Below are positions 24,096 through 39,530 of a stretch of 64,000 nt of DNA, piece by piece. Both the position numbers and the translations under genes were made by a program. The stretch covers positions 186,001 to 250,000 of the forward strand of contig NW_027488702.1 in assembly GCF_050948215.1 (NCBI RefSeq). The letters are read 5' to 3'. This DNA comes from Halictus rubicundus (Eukaryota > Arthropoda > Insecta > Hymenoptera > Halictidae). Numbering within the stretch: position 1 is the stretch's first letter; each line of letters begins with the position of its first letter. The notes under the pieces are model-generated. The model made no database searches and had not been told where the DNA came from. It saw only the letters and a list, made by a program, of their open reading frames with translations.

Positions 24096-25054
24096 GGATA
24101 GGATTGGATAGAGGATAGGATAGGATAGAGGATAGGATAGGATAGAGGATAGGATAAGTAAGAGGATAGGATAGGATAGAGGATAGGATAGGATAGAGGA
24201 TAGGATAGGATAGAGGAAAGGATAGGATAGAGGATAGGATTGGATAGAGGATAAGATAGGATAGAGGATAGGATAAGATAGAGGACAGGATAGGATAGAG
24301 AATAGGATAGGATACATGGTATTATAGGGTAGAGGATAGAATAGGATAGAGGATAGGATAGGGGATTGGATAGGATAGAGGATAGGATAAGTAAGAGGAT
24401 AGGATAGGATAGAGGATAGGATAGAGGAAAGGATAGGATTGAGGATGGGATAGGATAGAGGATAGGATATGATAGAGAATAGGATATAATAGAGGATAGG
24501 ATAGAGGATATTATAGGATAGAGGATATGATAGGATAGAGGATAGGATAAAGGATAGGATAGGATAGAGGATAGGATGGGATAGAGAATAGGATAGGATA
24601 GATGATAGGATTGGATAGAGGATAGGATAGGATAGAGGATAGGATAGGATAGAGGATAGGATAGGATAGAGGATCGGATAGGATAAGAAGATAGGATAGG
24701 ATAGGTGATAAGATAGGATAGAGGACGGGATAGGATAGAGGATAGGATTGGATAGAGGATCGGATAGGATAGAGGATAGGATAAGTAAGAGGATAGGATA
24801 GCATAGAGGATAGGATAGAGGACGGGATAGGATAGAGGATAGCATTGGATAGAGGATCGGATAGGATAGAGGATAGGATAAGTAAGAGGATAGGATAGCA
24901 TAGAGGATAGGATAGAGGACAGGATAGGATAGAGGATAGGATTGGATAGAGGATCGGATAGGATAGAGGATAGGATAAGTAAGAGGATAGGATAGCATAG
25001 AGGATAGGATAGAGGAAAGGATACGGTAGAGGATAGGATACGATAGAGGATAAG

Positions 25055-28000
25055 ATAGGATAGAGGATAGGATAAGGGATTGCCTAGGATAGAGGATAGG
25101 ATAGGATAGAGGATAGGATACGATAGAGGATAGGATAGGATAGAGGATAGGATATATTAGAGGATAGGGTTAGTAAGAGCATAGGATAGGATAGAGGATA
25201 GGATAGCATAGACGATAGTATAGGATAGAGGATAGGATAGGAAAGAGGATAAGATTGGATAGAGGATAGGATAGGAAAGAGGATAGGATAGGATAGAGGA
25301 TAGGATAGGATAGGGGATCGGATAGGAGAGAGGATAGGATAGGATAGAGGATAGGATAGGATAGAGGATATGATAGGATAGAGGATAGGATAGGATAGAG
25401 GATAGGATAGGATAGAGAATAGGACAGGATAGAGGATAGGATTGGATAGGGGATTGGATAGGATAGAGGATAGGATAAGTAAGAGGATAGGATAGGATAG
25501 AGGATAGGATAGAGGAAAGGATAGGATTGAGGATGGGATAGGATAGAGGATAGGATATGATGGAGAATAGGATATAATAGAGGATAGGATAGAGGATATT
25601 ATAGGATAGAGGATATGATAGGATAGAGGATAGGATAAAGGATAGGATAAGATAGAGGATAGGATGGGATAGAGAATAGGATAGGATAGATGATAGGATT
25701 GGATAGAGGATAGGATAGGATAGAGGATAGGATAGGATAGAGGATAGGATAGGATAGAAGATAGGATAGAGGAAAGGATAGGATAGAGGATAGGATACGA
25801 TAGAGGATAGGATAGGATAGAGGATAGGATAGGACAGAGGATAGGATACGATAGAGGATAGGATATATTAGAGGATAGGGTTAGTAAGAGCATAGGATAG
25901 GATAGAGGATAGGATAGCATAGACGATAGTATAGGATAGAGGATAGGATAGGACAGAGGATAAGATTGGATAGAGGATAGGATAGGAAAGAGGATAGGAT
26001 AGGATAGAGGATAGGATAGGATAGGGGATCGGATAGGAGAGAGGATAGGATAGGATAGAGGATAGGATAGAGGAGATGATAGGATAGAGGATAGGATAGG
26101 ATAGAGGATAGGATAGGATAGATGTTAAGATAGAATAGAGGATAGAATTAGTAAGAGCATAGGATAGGATAGAGGATAGGATAGCATAGATGATAGGATT
26201 GGATAGAGGATAGGATAGGATAGAAGATAGGATAGGATAGAGGATAGGATATGTAAGAGGATAGGATAGGATAGAGGAAAGGATAGGATTGAGGATGGGA
26301 GAGGATAGAGGATAGGATATGATAGAGAATAGGATAGGATAGAGGATAGGATACGATAGAGGATAGGATAGGATAGAGGATAAGATTGGATAGAGGATAG
26401 TATAGGATAGAGGATAGGATAAGTAAGAGGATAGGATAGCATAGAGGATAGGATAGAGGAAAGGATAGGATAGAGGATAGGATACGATAGAACATACGAT
26501 ATTATAGAAAAAAGGATACGATAGAGGATAGGATAGGATAGAGGATAGGATAAGGGATTGCCTAGGATAGAGGATAGGATAGGATAGAGGATCGGATAGG
26601 ATAGAGGATAGGATAGGATAGTGGATAGGATAAGTAAGAGGATAGGATAGGATAGAGGATAGGACAGGAAAGAGGATAGGAAACGATAGAGGATAGAATA
26701 GGATAGAGTATAGGATAGGATAGAGGATAGTATAGGATAGGATAGAGGATAGGATAGGATAGTTGGTAGTATAGGATAGAGGATAGGATAGGATAGTTGA
26801 TAGGATAGGATAGAGCATACGATAGAGGATAGGATAGGATAGAGAATAGGATCGGATAGAGGATAGGATTGGATAGAGGATAGGATAGGATAGAGGATAC
26901 GATAGGATAGTTGATAGGATAGGATAGAGCATACGATAGAGGATAGGTTAGGATAGAGAATAGGTTAGGATACATGGTATTATAGGGTAGAGGATAGAAT
27001 AGGTTAGAGGATAGGATAGGGGATTGGATAGGATAGAGGATAGGATAGGATAGTTGATAGGATAGGATAGAGCATACGATAGAGGATAGGATAGGATAGA
27101 GAATAGGATAGGATAGAGGATAGGATATAATAGAGGATAGGATAGGATAGGTGATAAGATAGGATAGAGGACAGGATAGGATAGTGGATAGGATTGGATA
27201 GAGGATAGGATAGAGGAAAGGATAGGATAGGATAGAGGATAGGATAGGATAGAGGATCGGATAGGATAGAAGATAGGATAGGATAGGTGATAAGATAGGA
27301 TAGAGGACGGGATAGGATAGAGGATAGGATTGGATAGAGGATCGGATAGGATAGAGGATAGGATAAGTAAGAGGATAGGATAGCATAGAGGATAGGATAG
27401 AGGACGGGATAGGATAGAGGATAGCATTGGATAGAGGATCGGATAGGATAGAGGATAGGATAAGTAAGAGGATAGGATAGCATAGAGGATAGGATAGAGG
27501 ACAGGATAGGATAGAGGATAGGATTGGATAGAGGATCGGATAGGATAGAGGATAGGATAAGGGATTGCCTAGGATAGAGGATAGGATAGGATAGAGGATA
27601 GGATACGATAGAGGATAGGATAGGATAGAGGATAGGATATATTAGAGGATAGGGTTAGTAAGAGCATAGGATAGGATAGAGGATAGGATAGCATAGACGA
27701 TAGTATAGGATAGAGGATAGGATAGGAAAGAGGATAAGATTGGATAGAGGATAGGATAGGAAAGAGGGTAGGATAGGATAGAGGATAGGATAGGATAGGG
27801 GATCGGATAGGAGAGAGGATAGGATAGGATAGAGGATAGGATAGGATAGAGGATATGATAGGATAGAGGATAGGATAGGATAGAGGATAGGATAGGATAG
27901 AGAATAGGACAGGATAGAGGATAGGATTGGATAGGGGATTGGATAGGATAGAGGATAGGATAAGTAAGAGGATAGGATAGGATAGAGGATAGGATAGAGG

Positions 28001-29720
28001 AAAGGATAGGATTGAGGATGGGATAGGATAGAGGATAGGATATGATGGAGAATAGGATATAATAGAGGATAGGATAGAGGATATTATAGGATAGAGGATA
28101 TGATAGGATAGAGGATAGGATAAAGGATAGGATAAGATAGAGGATAGGATGGGATAGAGAATAGGATAGGATAGATGATAGGATTGGATAGAGGATAGGA
28201 TAGGATAGAGGATAGGATAGGATAGAGGATAGGATAGGATAGAAGATAGGATAGAGGAAAGGATAGGATAGAGGATAGGATACGATAGAGGATAGGATAG
28301 GATAGAGGATAGGATAGGACAGAGGATAGGATACGATAGAGGATAGGATATATTAGAGGATAGGGTTAGTAAGAGCATAGGATAGGATAGAGGATAGGAT
28401 AGCATAGACGATAGTATAGGATAGAGGATAGGATAGGACAGAGGATAAGATTGGATAGAGGATAGGATAGGAAAGAGGATAGGATAGGATAGAGGATAGG
28501 ATAGGATAGGGGATCGGATAGGAGAGAGGATAGGATAGGATAGAGGATAGGATAGAGGAGATGATAGGATAGAGGATAGGATAGGATAGAGGATAGGATA
28601 GGATAGATGTTAAGATAGAATAGAGGATAGAATTAGTAAGAGCATAGGATAGGATAGAGGATAGGATAGCATAGATGATAGGATTGGATAGAGGATAGGA
28701 TAGGATAGAAGATAGGATAGGATAGAGGATAGGATATGTAAGAGGATAGGATAGGATAGAGGAAAGGATAGGATTGAGGATGGGAGAGGATAGAGGATAG
28801 GATATGATAGAGAATAGGATAGGATAGAGGATAGGATACGATAGAGGATAGGATAGGATAGAGGATAAGATTGGATAGAGGATAGTATAGGATAGAGGAT
28901 AGGATAAGTAAGAGGATAGGATAGCATAGAGGATAGGATAGAGGAAAGGATAGGATAGAGGATAGGATACGATAGAACATACGATATTATAGAAAAAAGG
29001 ATACGATAGAGGATAGGATAGGATAGAGGATAGGATAAGGGATTGCCTAGGATAGAGGATAGGATAGGATAGAGGATCGGATAGGATAGAGGATAGGATA
29101 GGATAGTGGATAGGATAAGTAAGAGGATAGGATAGGATAGAGGATAGGTCAGGAAAGAGGATAGGAAACGATAGAGGATAGAATAGGATAGAGTATAGGA
29201 TAGGATAGAGGATAGTATAGGATAGGATAGAGGATAGGATAGGATAGTTGGTAGTATAGGATAGAGGATAGGATAGGATAGTTGATAGGATAGGATAGAG
29301 CATACGATAGAGGATAGGATAGGATAGAGAATAGGATCGGATAGAGGATAGGATTGGATAGAGGATAGGATAGGATAGAGGATACGATAGGATAGTTGAT
29401 AGGATAGGATAGAGCATACGATAGAGGATAGGTTAGGATAGAGAATAGGTTAGGATACATGGTATTATAGGGTAGAGGATAGAATAGGTTAGAGGATAGG
29501 ATAGGGGATTGGATAGGATAGAGGATAGGATAGGATAGTTGATAGGATAGGATAGAGCATACGATAGAGGATAGGATAGGATAGAGAATAGGATAGGATA
29601 GAGGATAGGATATAATAGAGGATAGGATAGGATAGGTGATAAGATAGGATAGAGGACAGGATAGGATAGTGGATAGGATTGGATAGAGGATAGGATAGAG
29701 GAAAGGATAGGATAGAGGAT
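25055..29720. repeat. 2485-bp-offset higher-order duplication
   Basis: About 25055-27235 matches about 27540-29720 at offset 2485, with about 300 bp between copies. Shared markers include GGAGATGATAGG (near 26070 and 28555), TGATGGAGAATAGG (near 25558 and 28043) and GATGTTAAGATAG. A few single-base differences are visible, such as AGAGGATAGG versus AGAGGGTAGG near 25281 and 27766. Confidence 0.83.
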
Positions 29721-31681
29721 AGGATATAATAGAGGATAGGATAGGATAGGTGATAAGATAGGATAGAGGACAGGATAGGATAGTGGATAGTTTTGGATAG
29801 AGCATAGGATAGAGGAAAGGATAGGATAGAGGATAGGATAGAGGAAAGGATATGATAGAGGATAGGATACGATAGAACATACGATATTATAGAAAAAAGG
29901 ATACGATAGAGGATAGGATATGGGATTGACTAGGATAGAGGATAGGATAGGATAGTTGATAGGATAGGATAGAGCATACGATAGAGGATAGGATAGGATA
30001 GAGAATAGGATAGGATAGAGGATAGGATATAATAGAGGATAGGATAGGATAGGTGATAAGATAGGATAGAGGACAGGATAGGATAGTGGATAGGATTGGA
30101 TAGAGGATAGGATAGAGGAAAGGATAGGATAGAGGATAGGATAGAGGAAAGGATAGGATAGAGGATAGGATACGATAGAACATACGATATTATAGAAAAA
30201 AGGATACGATAGAGGATAGGATATGCGATTGAATAGGATAGAGGATAGGATAGGATAGAGGATCGGATAGGATAGAGGATAGGATAGGATAGAGGATAGG
30301 ATAGGATAGAGGATAGGATAGGATAGAAGATAGGATAAGTAAGAGGATAGGATAGCATAGAGGATAGGATAGAGGAAAGGATAGGATAGACGATAGGATA
30401 CGATAGAGGATAGGATAGGATAGAGGATAGGATAAGGGATTGCCTAGGATAGAGGATAGGATAGGATAGAGGATAGGATACGATAGAGGATAGGATAGGA
30501 TAGAGGATAGGATAGGATAGAGGATAGGATACGATAGAGGATAGGATAGGATAGAGGATAGGATATATTAGAGGATAGGGTTAGTAAGAGCATAGGATAG
30601 GATAGAGGATAGGATAGCATAGACGATAGTATAGGATAGTGGATAGGATAGGACAGAGGATAAGATTGGATAGAGGATAGGATAGGAAAGAGGATAGGAT
30701 AGGATAGAGGATAGGATAGGATAGAGCATACGATAGAGGATAGGATAGGATAGAGAATAGGATCGGATAGAGGATAGGATTGGATAGAGGATAGGATAGG
30801 ATAGAGGATACGATAGGATAGTTGATAGGATAGGATAGAGCATACGATAGAGGATAGGTTAGGATAGAGAATAGGTTAGGATACATGGTATTATAGGGTA
30901 GAGGATAGAATAGGTTAGAGGATAGGATAGGGGATTGGATAGGATAGAGGATAGGATAGGATAGTTGATAGGATAGGATAGAGCATACGATAGAGGATAG
31001 GATAGGATAGAGAATAGGATAGGATAGAGGATAGGATATAATAGAGGATAGGATAGGATAGGTGATAAGATAGGATAGAGGACAGGATAGGATAGTGGAT
31101 AGGATTGGATAGAGGATAGGATAGAGGAAAGGATAGGATAGAGGATAGGATATAATAGAGGATAGGATAGGATAGGTGATAAGATAGGATAGAGGACAGG
31201 ATAGGATAGTGGATAGTTTTGGATAGAGCATAGGATAGAGGAAAGGATAGGATAGAGGATAGGATAGAGGAAAGGATATGATAGAGGATAGGATACGATA
31301 GAACATACGATATTATAGAAAAAAGGATACGATAGAGGATAGGATATGGGATTGACTAGGATAGAGGATAGGATAGGATAGTTGATAGGATAGGATAGAG
31401 CATACGATAGAGGATAGGATAGGATAGAGAATAAGATAGGATAGAGGATAGGATATAATAGAGGATAGGATAGGATAGGTGATAAGATAGGATAGAGGAC
31501 AGGATAGGATAGTGGATAGGATTGGATAGAGGATAGGATAGAGGAAAGGATAGGATAGAGGATAGGATAGAGGAAAGGATAGGATAGAGGATAGGATACG
31601 ATAGAACATACGATATTATAGAAAAAAGGATACGATAGAGGATAGGATATGCGATTGAATAGGATAGAGGATAGGATAGGA
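29290..31681. repeat. 1426-bp-offset higher-order duplication
   Basis: About 29290-30255 matches about 30716-31681 at offset 1426. The diagnostic variants are GGATAGTTTTGGATAG (TTTT at 29791 and 31217) and GGATATGCGATTGAATAGG near 30220 and 31646. Confidence 0.8.
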
Positions 31682-34600
31682 TAGAGGATAGGATAAGGGA
31701 TTGCCTAGGATAGAGGATAGGATAGGATAGAGGATAGGATACGATAGAGGATAGGATAGGATAGAGGATAGGATATATTAGAGGATAGGGTTAGTAAGAG
31801 CATAGGATAGGATAGAGGATAGGATAGCATAGACGATAGTATAGGATAGTGGATAGGATAGGACAGAGGATAAGATTGGATAGAGGATAGGATAGGAAAG
31901 AGGATAGGATAGGATAGAGGATAGGATAGGATAGGGGATCGGATAGGAGAGAGGATAGGATAGGATAGAGGATAGGATAGGATAGAGGATATGATAGGAT
32001 AGAGGATAGGATAGGATAGAGGATAGGATAGGATAGAGGATAGGATAGGATAGAGGATAGGATAGGATAGATGTTAAGATAGAATAGAGGATAGAATTAG
32101 TAAGAGCATAGGATAGGATAGAGGATAGGATAGCATAGATGATAGGATAGGATAGAGGATAGGATAGGACAGAGAATAAGATTGGATAGAGGATAGGATA
32201 GGATAGAGGATAAGATAGGATAGAGGATAGGATAGGATAGAGGATAGGATAGGATAGAGGATAGGATAAGTAAGAGGATAGGATAGGATAGAGGATAGGA
32301 TAGACGAAAGGATAGGATTGATGATGGGATAGGATAGAGGATAGGATAGGATAGAGGATAGGATTGGATAGAGGATAGGATAGGATAGAAGATAGGATAG
32401 GATAGAGGATAGGATATGTAAGAGGATAGCATAGGATAGAGGAAAGGATAGGATTGAGGATGGGAGAGGATAGAGGATAGGATATGATAGAGAATAGGAT
32501 AGGATAGAGGATAGGATAGGATAGAGGATAGGATAAGTAAGAGGATAGGATAGGATAGAGGATAGGATAGACGAAAGGATAGGATTGATGAAGGGATAGG
32601 ATAGAGGATAGGATAGGATAGAGGATAGGATTGGATAGAGGATAGGATAGGATAGAGGATAAGATTGGATAGAGGATAGTATAGGATAGAGGATAGGGTA
32701 GGATAGGATAGAGGATAGGATAGTTGATAGTTGATAGGATAGGATAGAGGATAGGATAGGATAGTTGATAGGATAGGATAGAGCATACGATAGAGGATAG
32801 GATAGGATAGAGAATAGGATCGTATAGAGGATAGGATTTAATAGAGGATAGGATAGGATAGAGGATAGGATAGGATAGTTGATAGGATAGGATAGAGCAT
32901 ACGATAGAGGATAGGATAGGATAGAGGATAGGATATAATAGAGGATAGGATAGGATAGGTGATAAGATAGGATAGAGGACAGGATAGGATAGTGGATAGG
33001 ATTGGATAGAGGATAGGATAGGATAGAGGATAGGATAGGATAGAGGATAGGATAAGTAAGAGGATAGGATAGGATAGAGGATAGTATAGACGAAAGGATA
33101 GGATTAATGATGGGATAGGATAGAGGATAGGATAGGAAAGAGGATAGGATTGGATAGAGGATAGGATAGGATAGAGGATAGGATAGGATAGAGGATAGGA
33201 TAAGTAAGAGGATAGGATAGGATAGAGGATAGGATAGGATAGAGGATAGGATAGGATAGAGGAAAGGATAGGATAGAGGATAGGATTGGATAGAGGATAA
33301 GATAGGATAGAGGATAGGATAAGATAGAGGACAGGATAGGATAGAGGATAGGATATATTAGAGGATAGGGTTAGTAAGGACATAGGATAGGATAGAGGAT
33401 AGGATAGCATAGACGATAGTATAGGATAGAGGATAGGATAGGACAGAGGATAAGATTGGATAGAGGATAGGATAGGAAAGAGGATAGGATAGGATAAAGG
33501 ATAGGATAGGATAGTGGATAGGATAAGTATGAGGATAGGATAGGATAGAGGATAGGATAGACGAAAGGATAGGATTGATGATGGGATAGGATAGAGGATA
33601 GGATAGGATAGAGGATAGGATAGGAAAGAGGATAGGAAACGATAGAGGATAGGATAGGATAGAGTATAGGATAGGATAGAGGATAGGATAGGATAGGATA
33701 GAGGATAGGATAGGATAGTTGGTTGTATAGGATAGAGGATAGGATAGGATAGTTGATAGGATAGGATAGAGCATACGATAGATAATAGGATAGGATAGAG
33801 AATAGGATCGGATAGAGGATAGGATTGGATAGAGGAAAGGATAGGATAGAGGATAGGATAGAGGAAAGGATAGGATAGAGGATAGGATACGATAGAACAT
33901 ACGATATTATAGAAAAAAGGATACGATAGAGGATAGGATATGCGATTGAATAGGATAGAGGATAGGATAGGATAGAGGATAGGATAAGGGATTGCCTAGG
34001 ATAGAGGATAGGATAGGATAGAGGATAGGATACGATAGAGGATAGGATAGGATAGAGGATAGGATATATTAGAGGATAGGGTTAGTAAGAGCATAGGATA
34101 GGATAGAGGATAGGATAGCATAGACGATAGTATAGGATAGTGGATAGGATAGGACAGAGGATAAGATTGGATAGAGGATAGGATAGGAAAGAGGATAGGA
34201 TAGGATAGAGGATAGGATAGGATAGGGGATCGGATAGGAGAGAGGATAGGATAGGATAGAGGATAGGATAGGATAGAGGATATGATAGGATAGAGGATAG
34301 GATAGGATAGAGGATAGGATAGGATAGAGGATAGGATAGGATAGAGGATAGGATAGGATAGATGTTAAGATAGAATAGAGGATAGAATTAGTAAGAGCAT
34401 AGGATAGGATAGAGGATAGGATAGCATAGATGATAGGATAGGATAGAGGATAGGATAGGACAGAGAATAAGATTGGATAGAGGATAGGATAGGATAGAGG
34501 ATAAGATAGGATAGAGGATAGGATAGGATAGAGGATAGGATAGGATAGAGGATAGGATAAGTAAGAGGATAGGATAGGATAGAGGATAGGATAGACGAAA

Positions 34601-37600
34601 GGATAGGATTGATGATGGGATAGGATAGAGGATAGGATAGGATAGAGGATAGGATTGGATAGAGGATAGGATAGGATAGAAGATAGGATAGGATAGAGGA
34701 TAGGATATGTAAGAGGATAGCATAGGATAGAGGAAAGGATAGGATTGAGGATGGGAGAGGATAGAGGATAGGATATGATAGAGAATAGGATAGGATAGAG
34801 GATAGGATAGGATAGAGGATAGGATAAGTAAGAGGATAGGATAGGATAGAGGATAGGATAGACGAAAGGATAGGATTGATGATGGGATAGGATAGAGGAT
34901 AGGATAGGATAGAGGATAGGATTGGATAGAGGATAGGATAGGATAGAGGATAAGATTGGATAGAGGATAGTATAGGATAGAGGATAGGGTAGGATAGGTT
35001 AGAGGATAGGATAGTTGATAGTTGATAGGATAGGATAGAGGATAGGATAGGATAGTTGATAGGATAGGATAGAGAATAGGATCGTATAGAGGATAGGATT
35101 TAATAGAGGATAGGATAGGATAGAGGATAGGATAGGATAGTTGATAGGATAGGATAGAGCATACGATAGAGGATAGGATAGGATAGAGGATAGGATATAA
35201 TAGAGGATAGGATAGGATAGGTGATAAGATAGGATAGAGGACAGGATAGGATAGTGGATAGGATTGGATAGAGGATAGGATAGGATAGAGGATAGGATAG
35301 GATAGAGGATAGGATAAGTAAGAGGATAGGATAGGATAGAGGATAGTATAGACGAAAGGATAGGATTAATGATGGGATAGGATAGAGGATAGGATAGGAA
35401 AGAGGATAGGATTGGATAGAGGATAGGATAGGATAGAGGATAGGATAGGATAGAGGATAGGATAAGTAAGAGGATAGGATAGGATAGAGGATAGGATATG
35501 TAAGAGGATAGCATAGGATAGAGGAAAGGATAGGATTGAGGATGGGAGAGGATAGAGGATAGGATATGATAGAGAATAGGATAGGATAGAGGATAGGATA
35601 GGATAGAGGATAGGATAAGTAAGAGGATAGGATAGGATAGAGGATAGGATAGACGAAAGGATAGGATTGATGATGGGATAGGATAGAGGATAGGATAGGA
35701 TAGAGGATAGGATTGGATAGAGGATAGGATAGGATAGAGGATAAGATTGGATAGAGGATAGTATAGGATAGAGGATAGGGTAGGATAGGATAGAGGATAG
35801 GATAGTTGATAGTTGATAGGATAGGATAGAGGATAGGATAGGATAGTTGATAGGATAGGATAGAGCATACGATAGAGGATAGGATAGGATAGAGAATAGG
35901 ATCGTATAGAGGATAGGATTTAATAGAGGATAGGATAGGATAGAGGATAGGATAGGATAGTTGATAGGATAGGATAGAGCATACGATAGAGGATAGGATA
36001 GGATAGAGGATAGGATATAATAGAGGATAGGATAGGATAGGTGATAAGATAGGATAGAGGACAGGATAGGATAGTGGATAGGATTGGATAGAGGATAGGA
36101 TAGGATAGAGGATAGGATAGGATAGAGGATAGGATAAGTAAGAGGATAGGATAGGATAGAGGATAGTATAGACGAAAGGATAGGATTAATGATGGGATAG
36201 GATAGAGGATAGGATAGGAAAGAGGATAGGATTGGATAGAGGATAGGATAGGATAGAGGATAGGATAGGATAGAGGATAGGATAAGTAAGAGGATAGGAT
36301 AGGATAGAGGATAGGATAGGATAGAGGATAGGATAGGATAGAGGAAAGGATAGGATAGAGGATAGGATTGGATAGAGGATAAGATAGGATAGAGGATAGG
36401 ATAAGATAGAGGACAGGATAGGATAGAGGATAGGATATATTAGAGGATAGGGTTAGTAAGGACATAGGATAGGATAGAGGATAGGATAGCATAGACGATA
36501 GTATAGGATAGAGGATAGGATAGGACAGAGGATAAGATTGGATAGAGGATAGGATAGGAAAGAGGATAGGATAGGATAAAGGATAGGATAGGATAGTGGA
36601 TAGGATAAGTATGAGGATAGGATAGGATAGAGGATAGGATAGACGAAAGGATAGGATTGATGATGGGATAGGATAGAGGATAGGATAGGATAGAGGATAG
36701 GATAGGAAAGAGGATAGGAAACGATAGAGGATAGGATAGGATAGAGTATAGGATAGGATAGAGGATAGGATAGGATAGGATAGAGGATAGGATAGGATAG
36801 TTGGTTGTATAGGATAGAGGATAGGATAGGATAGTTGATAGGATAGGATAGAGCATACGATAGATAATAGGATAGGATAGAGAATAGGATCGGATAGAGG
36901 ATAGGATTGGATAGAGGATAGGATAGGATAGAGGATAGGATAGGATGGTTGATAGGATAGGATAGAGCATACGATAGAGGATAGGTTATGATAGAGAATA
37001 GGTTAGGGTACATGGTATTATAGGGTAGAGGATAGAATAGGATAGAGGATAGGATAGGGGATTGGATAGGATAGAGGATAGGATAAGTAAGAGGATAGGA
37101 TAGGATAGAGGATAGGATAAGTAAGAGGATAAGATTGGATAGAGGATAGTATAGGATAGAGGATAGGGTAGGATAGGATAGAGGATAGGATAGGATAGTT
37201 GATAGGATAGGATAGAGGATAGGATAGGATAGTTGATAGGATAGGATAGAGCATACGATAGAGGATAGGATAGGATAGAGAATAGGATAAGATAGAGGAT
37301 AGGATTGGATAGAGGATAGGATAGGATAGAGGATAGGATAAGTAAGAGGATAGGATAGCATAGAGGATAGGATAGAGGAAAGGATAGGATAGAGGATAGG
37401 ATACGATAGAACATACGATATTATAGAAAAAAGGATACGATAGAGGATAGGATAGGATAGAGGATAGGATAAGGGATTGCTAGGATAGAGGATAGGATAG
37501 GATAGAGGATCGGATAGGATAGAGGATAGGATAGGATAGTGGATAGGATAAGTAAGAGGATAGGATAGGATAGAGGATAGGATAGACGAAAGGATAGGAT

Positions 37601-37699
37601 TGATGATGGGATAGGATAGAGGATAGGATAGGATAGAGGATAGGATAGGAAAGAGGATAGGAAACGATAGAGGATAGGATAGGATAGAGTATAGGATAG

Positions 37700-39530
37700 G
37701 ATAGAGCATACGATAGAGGATAGGATAGGATAGAGAATAGGATCGGATAGAGGATAGGATTGGATAGAGGATAGGATAGGATAGAGGATAGGATAGGATA
37801 GTTGATAGGATAGGATAGAGCATACGATAGAGGATAGGTTAGGATAGAGAATAGGTTAGGATACATGGTATTATAGTGTAGAGGATAGATTAGGTTAGAG
37901 GATAGGATAGGGGATTGGATAGGATAGAGGATAGGATAGGATAGTTGATAGGATAGGATAGAGCATACGATAGAGGATAGGATAGTATAGAGAATAGGAT
38001 AGGATAGAGGATAGGATATAATAGAGGATAGGATAGGATAGATAATAGGATAGGATAGAGAATAGGATCGGATAGAGGATAGGATTGGATAGAGGATAGG
38101 ATAGGATAGAGGATAGGATAGGATGGTTGATAGGATAGTATAGAGCATACGATAGAGGATAGGTTAGGATAGAGAATAGGTTAGGGTACATGGTATTATA
38201 GGGTAGAGGATAGAATAGGTTAGAGGATAGGATAGGGGATTGGATAGGATAGAGGATAGGATAGGATAGTTGATAGGATAGGATAGAGCATACGATAGAG
38301 GATAGGATAGTATAGAGAATAGGATAGGATAGAGGATAGGATATAATAGAGGATAGGATAGGATAGATAATAGGATAGGATAGAGAATAGGATCGGATAG
38401 AGGATAGGATTGGATAGAGGATAGGATAGGATAGAGGATAGGATAGGATGGTTGATAGGATAGGATAGAGCATACGATAGAGGATAGGATAGGATAGAGA
38501 ATAGGATCGGATAGAGGATAGGATTGGATAGAGGATAGGATAGGATAGAGGATAGGATAGGATAGTTGATAGGATAGGATAGAGCATACGATAGAGGATA
38601 GGTTAGGATAGAGAATAGGTTAGGATACATGGTATTATAGTGTAGAGGATAGAATAGGTTAGAGGATAGGATAGGGGATTGGATAGGATAGAGGATAGGA
38701 TAGGATAGTTGATAGGATAGGATAGAGCATACGATAGAGGATAGGATAGTATAGAGAATAGGATAGGATAGAGGATAGGATATAATAGAGGATAGGATAG
38801 GATAGATAATAGGATAGGATAGAGAATAGGATCGGATAGAGGATAGGATTGGATAGAGGATAGGATAGGATAGAGGATAGGATAGGATGGTTGATAGGAT
38901 AGGATAGAGCATACGATAGAGGATAGGTTAGGATAGAGAATAGGTTAGGGTACATGGTATTATAGGGTAGAGGATAGAATAGGTTAGAGGATAGGATAGG
39001 GGATTGGATAGGATAGAGGATAGGATAGGATAGTTGATAGGATAGGATAGAGCATACGATAGAGGATAGGATAGTATAGAGAATAGGATAGGATAGAGGA
39101 TAGGATATAATAGAGGATAGGATAGGATAGATAATAGGATAGGATAGAGAATAGGATCGGATAGAGGATAGGATTGGATAGAGGATAGGATAGGATAGAG
39201 GATAGGATAGGATGGTTGATAGGATAGGATAGAGCATACGATAGAGGATAGGATAGGATAGAGAATAGGATCGGATAGAGGATAGGATTGGATAGAGGAT
39301 AGGATAGGATAGAGGATAGGATAGGATAGTTGATAGGATAGGATAGAGCATACGATAGAGGATAGGTTAGGATAGAGAATAGGTTAGGATACATGGTATT
39401 ATAGGGTAGAGGATAGAATAGGTTAGAGGATAGGATAGGGGATTGGATAGGATAGAGGATAGGATAGGATAGTTGATAGGATAGGATAGAGCATACGATA
39501 GAGGATAGGATAGGATAGAGAATAGGATAG
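37700..39530. repeat. 764-bp tandem higher-order repeat, two full copies and a partial third
   Basis: The marker ATACATGGTATTATAG occurs at 37861, 38625 and 39389, exactly 764 bp apart. The first two copies share the rare variant TTATAGTGTAG; the third has the ordinary TTATAGGGTAG. Sub-units of 325 and 439 bp are also visible within the 764-bp unit. Confidence 0.85.
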
